From positions 1-12,926 of the forward strand of contig CAKUZF010000057.1 of the NCBI GenBank assembly GCA_934718155.1: a stretch of DNA of 12,926 nt, in the 5' to 3' direction. The DNA is from an uncultured Parabacteroides sp. Lineage in GTDB: Bacteria > Bacteroidota > Bacteroidia > Bacteroidales > Tannerellaceae. The translations under genes were made by a program, and so were the position numbers. Shown here piece by piece: positions 1 to 6,864 of this stretch (positions within the stretch are counted from its first letter, which is position 1; each line of letters begins with the position of its first letter). Under the pieces are notes generated by a model. The model did not search any database, was not told the origin of the DNA, and worked only from the letters and a program-made list of their open reading frames with translations.

Positions 1-48
1 AGTAAGATTGTCAAAGAACTCATTGGCTGGCAGCCTAAGGCCGCATAG
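1..48 (+). CDS. Possible C-terminal end of an unidentified upstream gene
   Basis: Frame 1 is open from the first base and reads SKIVKELIGWQPKAA before a TAG stop at 46-48. Fifteen open codons can arise by chance, so this is weak. The 'ELIGWQPK' ending is reminiscent of the tail of NAD-dependent sugar epimerases (often '..ELGWKP'), but this is too short to identify a family. AT-rich non-coding sequence follows directly, which fits a gene end here. Confidence 0.3.
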   Translation, partial: SKIVKELIGWQPKAA

Positions 49-144
49 CCATATACTCAAATTTTAACGAACTATTGTGTTTATAATTAGAAGCAATTTT
101 CATGACCCGACAGCCCGCCTGGTGGATTCCCCACGATGTCTGCC

Positions 145-415
145 AAAATAAAAAAAAGCGAGGAAACTACCGTTCATTACTGTGCTGAGGCTCTGGAATG
201 CCCTTATCCAATAATAAAACGATAGCTCCACGCTTGAATAAGGTATATAGAGCCGCCTACCGCTGGGAGACGGGAGTATATAACAAATACAAGCGCAGAA
301 GCTATTCGATCTACTACCTTGGATAAGAAATTTTCCAGATTTCAGCACAAGATAATATCGAAACGCATCTACGTTATGTCATAATCATGTTATTACGCAC
401 AGCCGCCGCTATGCT
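145..415 (-). ncRNA. Candidate structured small RNA (hypothetical)
   Basis: Downstream of the minus-strand promoter at 421-452, bases 222-236 and 290-305 form a 15-pair stem with a single bulged base. On the minus-strand RNA, positions 229/297 and 230/296 form G-U wobbles. On a plus-strand RNA the same positions would be C-A and A-C mismatches, so the minus strand folds better. A run of eight T followed by A and TTTT (minus strand, 157 to 145) may mark the 3' end, although no strong hairpin directly precedes it. No known RNA family was recognised. Both ends are approximate. Confidence 0.3.
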
Positions 416-420
416 GGGAG

Positions 421-452
421 CAAATGTAATTCCTCCGCACGAGACTGCCAAA
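421..452 (-). promoter_or_regulatory. Bacteroidota-type promoter on the minus strand
   Basis: On the minus strand the -33 element TTTG (449-452) and the -7 element TACATTTG (421-428) are separated by exactly 20 bases. This matches the Bacteroidota housekeeping consensus (TTTG, 19-21 bases, TAnnTTTG). Transcription would start near base 414 and run towards base 1. No credible protein gene lies in that direction within the window, so the product may be a non-coding RNA or the leader of a gene outside. Confidence 0.55.
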
Positions 453-565
453 CTTTTTCGTTCTAAATCGCATTCTTCCCCATGAATAAAGTGCGCTGCG
501 CCTTTCGTGCCGGAGGCGCTCCCGAAAGCACCTCGAAGGCCGAGCGTTCGTCTTTACGAGGCAAT

Positions 566-589
566 CGCATACCCATTTTGAAGTATGCG
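566..589. repeat. Short inverted repeat upstream of the porin promoter
   Basis: CGCATAC (566-572) pairs perfectly with GTATGCG (583-589) around a 10-base loop. It lies about 40 bases upstream of the -33 element of the porin operon, a position that would suit an operator. No regulator is known to bind it. Confidence 0.4.
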
Positions 590-602
590 GTTCTTTTCGG
601 CG

Positions 603-622
603 ACTTTTTTATACAAAAAAGT
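603..622. repeat. A/T-rich perfect inverted repeat next to promoter
   Basis: ACTTTTTT (603-610) and AAAAAAGT (615-622) are perfect inverted copies around a 4-base loop (ATAC). The element ends 5 bases before the -33 TTG at 628. The A-tracts could act as an upstream promoter element, bend DNA, or be a weak bidirectional terminator insulating the operon from upstream transcription. Confidence 0.45.
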
Positions 623-627
623 GAGTA

Positions 628-658
628 TTGCCTTGCTTTTGGACACCCCTTAACTTCG
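628..658 (+). promoter_or_regulatory. Probable promoter of the porin-imelysin-cytochrome operon
   Basis: TTG at 628-630 is followed after 20 bases by TAACTTCG (651-658), which differs at one base from the Bacteroidota -7 consensus TAnnTTTG. Transcription would start near 665, giving a leader of about 30 bases before the ATG at 694. No better promoter is visible between here and the gene. Confidence 0.5.
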
Positions 659-693
659 CGGCAGAAAAATTAAGAAAAAGAAGCTAAGGAAAA

Positions 694-2064
694 ATGAAAA
701 AGAAAACAGTTTTAACCTCTTTCTGCTCGCTGTTGGCAATCGGCTCACTGCAAGCCGTCGAACCCCAGCCCTCGACGCTCAACGTAGACAGCGTGGCGGC
801 GGTGCAGGGAGAAAAGAAGGTGAGAGCTACCTCTTATGAGGACGATTTTAAGAAGTTCCGCTTCGGTGGATATGGCGAGATGGTGGCCAAGTTTATGGAT
901 TATGGCACGAACCGCTTCTATGGCGGCACCGACAACAGCGACCATCGCAACTCGATCGCGATTCCTCGCTTTGTGTTGGCTTTCGACTATAAGTTCAACT
1001 CGAAATGGCGCTTGGGCGCGGAGATCGAGTTCGAGTCGGGCGGCGTAGGCATGGAGAAGGAGCTGGAAAACTCTGAGAACGGCGAGTATGAGACCGAGAT
1101 GGAAAAGGGAGGCGAGGTAGCCTTGGAGCAGTTTCACATCACGCGCTTGATCCATCCGGCGTTCAACGTGCGTGTCGGACACCTGATCGTGCCCTTAGGC
1201 TTGACCAACGCGCATCATGAGCCGATCAACTTCTTCGGCACCTCGCGCCCCGAGGGCGAGACCACCATTATCCCCTCCACCTGGCATGAGACGGGCCTCT
1301 CGGTGTATGGCACCTTCGGCCGAGGCTATGCCACCTTCGACTATCAAGCCTTGGTGGTGGCCGGACTGAACGCCGATGGCTTCGGTCGCGACAACTGGGT
1401 GGCTGGCGGCAAGCAGGGGCTGTTTGAGGCCGACAACTTCACCTCGCCCGCCTACGTGGGCCGACTGGACTATCGGGGCGTGCCGGGCCTGCGCGTGGGA
1501 ACCTCCGTTTATTATTGCCACGACGTTACGGCGAATGCCGACAAACGCTACAAGTACAGCGGCGTGGGCCAATCGGCGCTGGCGCTTTACTCGGCCGACG
1601 CCCAATTCAAGAATAAATATGTGACCGCACGAGGCAACATCATCTATGGAAACCTGCAGAACGCGAGCAAAATCAGTGCCGTGACGCTCTCTAATCTTTC
1701 CAATTATTACCATGGCGCGATGCGTAAGGTGGCGAAGAATGCGATGTGTTATGGCGTGGAGGCAGGCGTGAATCTAAGTGCCTTTTTCCCGCAGAAAAAG
1801 GTGCCCGTCATCTATCCCTACGCTCGCTACGACTACTATAATCCGCAGGAGAAAGGCGAGAACGGCACGACCGTCGAGCAGCGTTGCCAGGTGAGCAAAT
1901 GGACGGCTGGATTGAACTGGTTCGCCCTTCCCAACCTGGTGATTAAAGCCGATTACACGACTCGCCAGATTGGCACGGGGAAGGTGTTTGGCACCTCGAA
2001 ATACAAGAGCGAGAATGAGTTCGCAATCGGCGTGGCCTACATCGGATGGTTCACAAACAGATGA
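694..2064 (+). CDS. Outer-membrane porin-like beta-barrel protein
   Basis: A 456-residue exported protein. Residues 1-21 form a signal peptide (MKKK, hydrophobic core, cleavage after LQA). The mature part has the alternating aromatic/polar strands and Gly-Asp/Asn turns of a trimeric-porin-type barrel, starting with a 'FRFGGYGEM' strand typical of Bacteroidota porins. A 'VRVGHLIVPLGLTN' stretch near residue 165 resembles the 'R.GkfktPfG' region of OprO/OprP-like porins. The C-terminus ends in WFTNR, without the usual terminal aromatic residue. The ATG has AAGGA at 686-690. First gene of the operon, 40 bases before the imelysin gene, so it may pass the ion or ligand that the following lipoproteins handle. 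The substrate cannot be read from the sequence. The porin assignment is good; the exact family is uncertain. Confidence 0.75.
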   Translation: MKKKTVLTSFCSLLAIGSLQAVEPQPSTLNVDSVAAVQGEKKVRATSYEDDFKKFRFGGYGEMVAKFMDYGTNRFYGGTDNSDHRNSIAIPRFVLAFDYKFNSKWRLGAEIEFESGGVGMEKELENSENGEYETEMEKGGEVALEQFHITRLIHPAFNVRVGHLIVPLGLTNAHHEPINFFGTSRPEGETTIIPSTWHETGLSVYGTFGRGYATFDYQALVVAGLNADGFGRDNWVAGGKQGLFEADNFTSPAYVGRLDYRGVPGLRVGTSVYYCHDVTANADKRYKYSGVGQSALALYSADAQFKNKYVTARGNIIYGNLQNASKISAVTLSNLSNYYHGAMRKVAKNAMCYGVEAGVNLSAFFPQKKVPVIYPYARYDYYNPQEKGENGTTVEQRCQVSKWTAGLNWFALPNLVIKADYTTRQIGTGKVFGTSKYKSENEFAIGVAYIGWFTNR

Positions 2065-2104
2065 AAAAAACAGAAGAATAGGTTATTGATAATAAAGACA
2101 AAAA

Positions 2105-3250
2105 ATGAACGAGAAAATGAGAAAATTAGTTTATGGTGCAGCCCTTTTATTGGGCTTGACTTTCGCCACAACCTCTTGTGACGACGACAATTCGAAGGTA
2201 ACCCCCGATCAGCCGCAGACGGCGAAAGACCTGGATTGCACGCAGAGCAATGTGAGCAGCTGGGGCAACTACATGCGCATCGTGGCTTCGCTGCTGGCCG
2301 ACGATGCCTCCGACCTTTATGAGGATTGGAACACGAAATACGAGAACGGCGATAGCTACGCCAACTTCTTCAAGGGTCAAGATGCCCTGCGCAGCGTTGA
2401 GCAGCTGATCGACGGCTGTTCCGACATCGCCAACGAGGTGGGAACGGCTAAGATTGGCGACCCGTATGACCTCTATGTGAAGGGCGAGACCGAGAAGGCG
2501 CTCTATGCGGTAGAGTCGTGGTACAGCTGGCACTCGCGCGAAGACTATCGAAACAACATCTACTCCATCCGTAACGCCTACTACGGCTCGCGCGACGGAA
2601 AGATCAGCGAGGCCTCGCTGTCGAAGGCCGTAGCGACTGTGAACGCCGACCTCGACGCGAAGGTGAAGGAGGCGATTGATGCCGCTGCCGCTGCGATCTG
2701 GGCGATACCGAGTCCGTTCCGCAACAACATCAACAGCGCCGAGGCCCAGAAGGCCATGGAGGCTTGCGCCAGCCTCGACGAGGTGTTGACCAACAGCTTG
2801 AAAGCGGGCGTGCAGACCATCGACAAGCAGGTGCTGAAGGCGGTGGTTGCGAACTATGTGGATGTCGTGGTGCTGCCCACCTACAACGACTTGAAAACGC
2901 GCAACGCCGCCCTGCTGGAGACGGTGAAGGCTTTCCAGAGCGCACCGAGCAGCAGCAACTTCGAGAAGTGCGCCGAGGCATGGCTTTTGGCACGTGAGCC
3001 GTGGGAGACCAGCGAGGCCTTCCTGTTTGGCCCGGTTGCTGATAAGGGTCTCGACCCCAACATGGACAGCTGGCCTTTGGATCAGGACGGCATCGTGCAG
3101 GTGCTCACCTCGGGCAAGTATGACGAGTTGAACTGGGACGGCGACTTCGACGAAGACAACGACGCGATCGCCAAGGCGCAGTCGCTGCGTGGATTCCACA
3201 CCTTGGAGTATCTGATCTTCAAGGATGGCCAGGCACGCAAGCTGCAATAG
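2105..3250 (+). CDS. Imelysin-like (peptidase M75 superfamily) lipoprotein
   Basis: A 381-residue lipoprotein. The signal peptide ends in TTSC with Cys25 as the lipidation site, followed directly by DDD, an acidic run like Bacteroidota surface-export signals. The imelysin hallmark GxHxxE is present as GFHTLE at residues 363-368, and the family stretch 'REPWETSEAFLFGPV...MDSWPLD' lies about 40-70 residues before it. Imelysins are all-helical and, despite the old M75 peptidase label, are thought to act in iron uptake rather than proteolysis (structural work on Psychrobacter and Bacteroides ovatus proteins). In the canonical fold the motif is not at the chain end; here it is only 13 residues from the C-terminus, as expected for the circularly permuted form described from B. 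ovatus. A second in-frame ATG at 2117 is also possible and gives the same mature protein. Confidence 0.88.
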   Translation: MNEKMRKLVYGAALLLGLTFATTSCDDDNSKVTPDQPQTAKDLDCTQSNVSSWGNYMRIVASLLADDASDLYEDWNTKYENGDSYANFFKGQDALRSVEQLIDGCSDIANEVGTAKIGDPYDLYVKGETEKALYAVESWYSWHSREDYRNNIYSIRNAYYGSRDGKISEASLSKAVATVNADLDAKVKEAIDAAAAAIWAIPSPFRNNINSAEAQKAMEACASLDEVLTNSLKAGVQTIDKQVLKAVVANYVDVVVLPTYNDLKTRNAALLETVKAFQSAPSSSNFEKCAEAWLLAREPWETSEAFLFGPVADKGLDPNMDSWPLDQDGIVQVLTSGKYDELNWDGDFDEDNDAIAKAQSLRGFHTLEYLIFKDGQARKLQ

Positions 3251-3294
3251 GCAATCTCTTATAGCCACACTAAGGTAAGTTTTTTATAATGTTA

Positions 3295-3334
3295 TCATGC
3301 GAACTCGGAGCTCAGCCACTCCTTGTTCGCATGA
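3295..3334 (+). promoter_or_regulatory. Intergenic hairpin between imelysin and di-heme genes
   Basis: TCATGCGAAC (3295-3304) pairs with GTTCGCATGA (3325-3334), a perfect 10-bp stem. After a 2x2 internal loop, GGAG (3307-3310) pairs with CTCC (3319-3322) around an 8-base loop. No T-run follows, so it is not an ordinary terminator. In the largest gap of the operon (138 bases) it could stabilise or process the mRNA, attenuate, or be an operator. No -7 promoter element is clear between it and the next gene. Confidence 0.5.
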
Positions 3335-3388
3335 GTAGCATTCTGAAAAGGTTCATTGTTTGTGTTCATAATCAATCAGAAAGAATTC

Positions 3389-4864
3389 ATGAAAGTTAAT
3401 ACCCTATTAAACTATTTCTTTTCCTCCTGCTGGATGATCCTGGCCCTCTCGGCCTGCGAGAAAGACGACATCCAGATCGATCAGGACGACGTGGAGGTGC
3501 CGAGCGGCTATGCCTTGTCGGCGGGCACTTCGACCAACTTTATGAACTCCTCGTTGGCCTTCGACAAAGAGTCGGACTGGGTGAAGGGCACCTACCTGAA
3601 GCGATTCATACGAGGAGACAAACTCTACAACGACGCACGCACCAGCAGCAACAACTATGGCGGCGGATCAGGTCCCGTCTACGCGGGCTATTCCTGCGGC
3701 AGTTGCCATCATAACGCCGGACGCACCAAGCCCACCCTTTGGAGCGAGGGCGGATCGGGCGCTTACGGCTTCTCTTCGATGCTGGTGTATGTCACCCGCA
3801 AGAACGGGCAGTTCTTCCAAGACTATGGCCGCGTGTTGCACGACCAGGCCATCTTTGGCGTGCAGCCCGAAGGCAAGCTGAAGGTGGAATGGATCAAGCA
3901 GGAGTTCGCCTTCCCCGACGGCGAGAAATATGAGCTGTGCCGCCCGGTCTATACCATCACCGATTGGTATACGAAGATGTGGGACGGCGTGAGGGGCGAC
4001 TCCGTCGAGATAAAGCCCGACGACCTGCTCTGCACGGTGCGCATACCGCTGCGCCATGTGGGCATGGGGCAGATGATGGCGCTCGACCCCAACGAGATCG
4101 AGGCCTTGGCTCGCCGAAGCAACTATCCAGAGTATGGCATCAGTGGACGTTGCAACTACATCACCGAGCGAGGCGTAAAGCGCCTGGGCCTATCGGGCAA
4201 TAAGGCGCAGCATGCCGACCTGACGGTGGAGCTGGGCTTCTCGAGCGATATGGGTGTGACCAACAGCCGCTATCCCGAGGAGATCTGCGAAGGACAGCTG
4301 CAGATGAGCCAGGGCAGCATGATGGGATTGCTCTACGACCAGCTGGACGTGTCGGCCGAGGAGATGGAGAACGTGGATTTCTATTTGCACAGCTTGAGCG
4401 TGCCTGCCCGCCGCAACGTGAACGACCCGGTGGTGATGCGGGGCGAGCAGAACTTTTACGAGGCGAAATGCCACCTCTGCCACGTCACGACACTGCACAC
4501 GAAACCACGGGGAGCCTCGCTGCTGATGGGCACGAACCTGCCCTGGCTGGGCAACCAGACGATTCATCCCTATTCCGACTATCTGCTGCACGACATGGGC
4601 TCGGAGATCATGGGCGTAGGCTTGAACGACAACTATGTCAGCGGACTGGCCCGTGGCAACGAATGGCGCACCACGCCGCTTTGGGGAATCGGCTTGCAGG
4701 AGACGGTCAACGGACACACCTACTTCTTGCACGACGGGCGTGCGCGCAACTTCGTTGAGGCCATCATGTGGCATGGCGGCGAGGCCGAGGCCTCGAAGAA
4801 CCTCTTCCAGAAGATGAGCAAGGCCGACAGGGATGCCTTGGTGGAGTTCTTGAAATCATTATAG
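3389..4864 (+). CDS. Di-heme c-type oxidoreductase lipoprotein (DUF1111 family)
   Basis: A 491-residue lipoprotein with two heme c attachment sites, CGSCH (103-107) and CHLCH (361-365), spaced as in the DUF1111 'di-heme oxidoreductase/thiol oxidoreductase' family, which is related to MauG and cytochrome c peroxidases. The C-terminal 'GNEWRTTPLWGIGL....YFLHDGRARNFVEAIMWHGGEA' block is characteristic of this family. The signal peptide ends LSAC with Cys23 lipidated, followed by EKDD, again a surface-export-like run. The open frame extends 11 codons further upstream to 3356, but ATG at 3389 is preferred because it places the Lys and hydrophobic core correctly for a lipoprotein signal. In Pseudomonas and other bacteria DUF1111 genes sit beside imelysin genes in iron-regulated loci, so a redox role in iron acquisition is likely. 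The actual reaction is not established. Confidence 0.88.
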   Translation: MKVNTLLNYFFSSCWMILALSACEKDDIQIDQDDVEVPSGYALSAGTSTNFMNSSLAFDKESDWVKGTYLKRFIRGDKLYNDARTSSNNYGGGSGPVYAGYSCGSCHHNAGRTKPTLWSEGGSGAYGFSSMLVYVTRKNGQFFQDYGRVLHDQAIFGVQPEGKLKVEWIKQEFAFPDGEKYELCRPVYTITDWYTKMWDGVRGDSVEIKPDDLLCTVRIPLRHVGMGQMMALDPNEIEALARRSNYPEYGISGRCNYITERGVKRLGLSGNKAQHADLTVELGFSSDMGVTNSRYPEEICEGQLQMSQGSMMGLLYDQLDVSAEEMENVDFYLHSLSVPARRNVNDPVVMRGEQNFYEAKCHLCHVTTLHTKPRGASLLMGTNLPWLGNQTIHPYSDYLLHDMGSEIMGVGLNDNYVSGLARGNEWRTTPLWGIGLQETVNGHTYFLHDGRARNFVEAIMWHGGEAEASKNLFQKMSKADRDALVEFLKSL

Positions 4865-4908
4865 AAACAGAAAAACAAAGCAAACAGAAAAGTAAAAAAA
4901 AGTAGGAT

Positions 4909-6120
4909 ATGAAAAAGTTAATAGCAATGATCGCCTTTGCGCTTCTACCCGTGGCTGCAATGGCACAACATGAAGAGGAGACGGAGAATGGCGTTGTCTC
5001 GTTGGCAGGACGTGAGGGATTCACGATCGAGACCAAGAAGGGCGACTTCGTGTTTAAGCCCTACCTGATGGTGCAAACCGCAGGAAACTACAACTGGTAC
5101 GACGACGAGGGGCTCGACAAGGCTTATAACCAAGACAACGTGGCCAACTCGGGCTTCTCGATTCCTTATGCGGTGTTGGGATTCACCGGAAAGGCTTTCA
5201 ACAAGGTGACCTTCAACCTCTCGATCAACGCGGCTGCCAGCGGAGGCGCGCTGCTGCAGCAGGCCTGGTTCGACGTGGCTTTCAAGAAGCAATTGGCACT
5301 GCGTGTGGGTAAGTTTAAGACGCCGTTCTCGCATGCCTACCTGACGACGCTGGGCGAGACCTTGATGCCCCAGCTGCCCCTCTCGCTGGCAACGGCCGTC
5401 ATCATGCCCTATTCGCTGAACGCCGTCATGCCGAATATCGGCACGGGCTTCGATTTGGGCATCGAGCTGCACGGATTAGTGGGCAACCAGTTTGGCTACG
5501 AGGTGGGACTGTTCAACGGAACGGGCTCCTCGATCAACACGGCCACCAAGACCTTTAGCGACGATTGGCACATCCCCTCGCTGCTTTATGCGGCGCGCCT
5601 GAGCTATATGCCGAAGGGCGTGATGCCGTCGACGCAGGGCAACCCGAACCGCTTGCATGAAGACAAGCTCCTGTTCGCCGTGTCGGGATCGCTCAATGTG
5701 GAGAGCGAGAATGAGAGCACCAACGATTCGCGTGTCGGTGTGGAGTTCGCCATGTTGAAGAACCGACTCTATCTCGCCGCCGAGGCCTATTGGATGAATG
5801 TGGGCTTCACGAAGCGTCAGAAGATCGACGAGCATTACAACTTCCTGGGCGGCTACGTGCAGGGCGGCTACTTTGTCGCTCCAAGGGTGCAGGCCGCCTT
5901 GCGCTACGACTTCTTCAATCGCAACGGGGCCGACAAGGATGGTTTCCTCAACATCCCCGCCGTAGGCGTGAACTATTTCTTCAAGGGATGCAACCTGAAG
6001 CTGCAAGCCATGTATCAATACACGGCCCGCAGTAACCACGAGACGCAGCTCGACCGGGATAACGATAATTTAGGATTGGCCACCCATTCCGCCACGATGT
6101 TGCTGCAATACACGTTCTAA
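4909..6120 (+). CDS. OprO/OprP-type outer-membrane porin
   Basis: A 403-residue protein with a signal peptide of about 19 residues (MKKLIAMIAFALLPVAAMA, then Gln). The mature chain shows the phosphate-selective-porin pattern: an early 'FKPYLMVQ' strand, 'LRVGKFKTPFSHAYL' around residues 130-144, and 'YEVGLFNGTG' later. It ends in LLQYTF, with the terminal Phe that the BAM machinery recognises. Phosphate specificity is not implied; in Bacteroidota this family is broad. It lies 44 A-rich bases after the di-heme gene and 21 before the cytochrome gene, in the same operon. It differs clearly in sequence from the porin at 694, so the operon has two distinct channels. The A-rich leader with AGGAT just before ATG fits Bacteroidota translation signals. 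Confidence 0.82.
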   Translation: MKKLIAMIAFALLPVAAMAQHEEETENGVVSLAGREGFTIETKKGDFVFKPYLMVQTAGNYNWYDDEGLDKAYNQDNVANSGFSIPYAVLGFTGKAFNKVTFNLSINAAASGGALLQQAWFDVAFKKQLALRVGKFKTPFSHAYLTTLGETLMPQLPLSLATAVIMPYSLNAVMPNIGTGFDLGIELHGLVGNQFGYEVGLFNGTGSSINTATKTFSDDWHIPSLLYAARLSYMPKGVMPSTQGNPNRLHEDKLLFAVSGSLNVESENESTNDSRVGVEFAMLKNRLYLAAEAYWMNVGFTKRQKIDEHYNFLGGYVQGGYFVAPRVQAALRYDFFNRNGADKDGFLNIPAVGVNYFFKGCNLKLQAMYQYTARSNHETQLDRDNDNLGLATHSATMLLQYTF

Positions 6121-6141
6121 ATGGATGGAGGAGAGAATCGT

Positions 6142-6864
6142 ATGAGACGGTATTTCTATTCGCTGGTCGGCCTGGTCGGCCTGCTCTCTCTCTGCGGCGC
6201 ATGCGATGAGGGACGCATCTACGAGGAGGTCTCTGAGGCGCAGCAAGAGGGGCGTGTGGCGAAACTGACGGGCGACTTCAGCGATGTGGCGCAGTGGGCC
6301 GACGGCTATAGCGTAGTGCTGGCCGGCTTCGAGGAGGATAATGAGTATGCGGTGGTAGCCAAGGCATTGCCCCTGACGGATGGACCGCTGGAGATGTCGC
6401 TGGGAGGCATCTCCGAGAAGGTGACGCAGGTGAAGCTCTGCGCCGTAAACCGCTTGCGAAAGGAGGTGCTAGAGTTTCAATCGGTGGAGTGCGTCGATGT
6501 GACGACCGACACCATCCGCCTGGAGGTAGGAGCCCTGAGCGTGGGCATGCTGGATGGCATTCAGCAGCAATTGTTAGACAAGCGTTGCGTGGCTTGCCAC
6601 GGAGGCAGCACATCGGCTGCCGCGGGGTTGCACCTGACGAAAGAGCGTAGCTTCTCGGCGTTGGTGGATCAACCCGCCACGACCGTGCCCGGAGCCAAGC
6701 GGGTGGAGCCGGGGCAGGCCGAGGGCAGTGTGCTTTACGACATCTTGTCGACCGACATGAGCGCGGCGTGGGGCATCGACCATTCGGGCATGCTTTCCGC
6801 AACTCCCGTGATGTTGACGTTGATAAAGGATTGGATAAACACTGGAATTGAAGGAAATGAATAA
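6142..6864 (+). CDS. Mono-heme cytochrome c lipoprotein
   Basis: A 240-residue exported protein. The N-terminal hydrophobic segment ends in LCGAC, so Cys21 is the probable lipidation site (a relaxed lipobox), followed by DE. Residues ~30-135 form a domain I do not recognise. The C-terminal part is a class-I-like cytochrome c: CVACH at 149-153, the family stretch 'RVEPGQAEGSVLYDIL', a candidate Met axial ligand at 217 (HSGML), and a closing 'LIKDWINTGI' helix. ATG at 6142 is chosen over the in-frame ATG at 6121 because GGAGGAG lies just upstream (6125-6131) and the signal peptide then begins MRRY. Its end overlaps the next gene by 8 bases, indicating coupled translation. It probably passes electrons to or from the di-heme protein, which is inference. 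Confidence 0.82.
   Translation: MRRYFYSLVGLVGLLSLCGACDEGRIYEEVSEAQQEGRVAKLTGDFSDVAQWADGYSVVLAGFEEDNEYAVVAKALPLTDGPLEMSLGGISEKVTQVKLCAVNRLRKEVLEFQSVECVDVTTDTIRLEVGALSVGMLDGIQQQLLDKRCVACHGGSTSAAAGLHLTKERSFSALVDQPATTVPGAKRVEPGQAEGSVLYDILSTDMSAAWGIDHSGMLSATPVMLTLIKDWINTGIEGNE

Larger units (their letters stand above)
49..690. other. AT-rich intergenic region with opposing promoters and hairpins
   Basis: No convincing protein gene lies in these ~640 bases. The open frames present have no family resemblance: an 82-codon minus frame at 100-348 with a GTG start, and a 63-codon plus frame at 482-673. What can be seen is a minus-strand promoter (421-452) pointing towards base 1, a long inverted repeat (222-236 with 290-305), an inverted repeat at 566-589, an A/T inverted repeat at 603-622, and a plus-strand promoter at 628-658 for the porin operon. 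No tRNA T-loop or known structured RNA signature was recognised. Confidence 0.6.

Noticed and set aside
100..348. 82-codon minus-strand frame with GTG start
   Set aside because: It overlaps the predicted RNA stem, has no in-frame ATG, and its composition is not protein-like. It remains a weak alternative product of the promoter at 421-452.
482..673. 63-codon plus-strand frame before the first porin
   Set aside because: It runs through two inverted repeats and the porin promoter, has no ribosome binding site, and its translation looks random.
694..2064. TonB-dependent receptor for the operon
   Set aside because: At 456 residues it is too short, and there is no plug domain or TonB box; it is a simple barrel.
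2105..3250. Active M75 metallopeptidase
   Set aside because: The family label is historic. Structural work on imelysins indicates the GxHxxE site does not resemble HxxE peptidases.
2147..3268. Long open frame on the minus strand opposite the imelysin gene
   Set aside because: It is a product of GC-rich third positions in the imelysin gene. Its translation has no recognisable family and no signal, while the plus-strand product has clear motifs.
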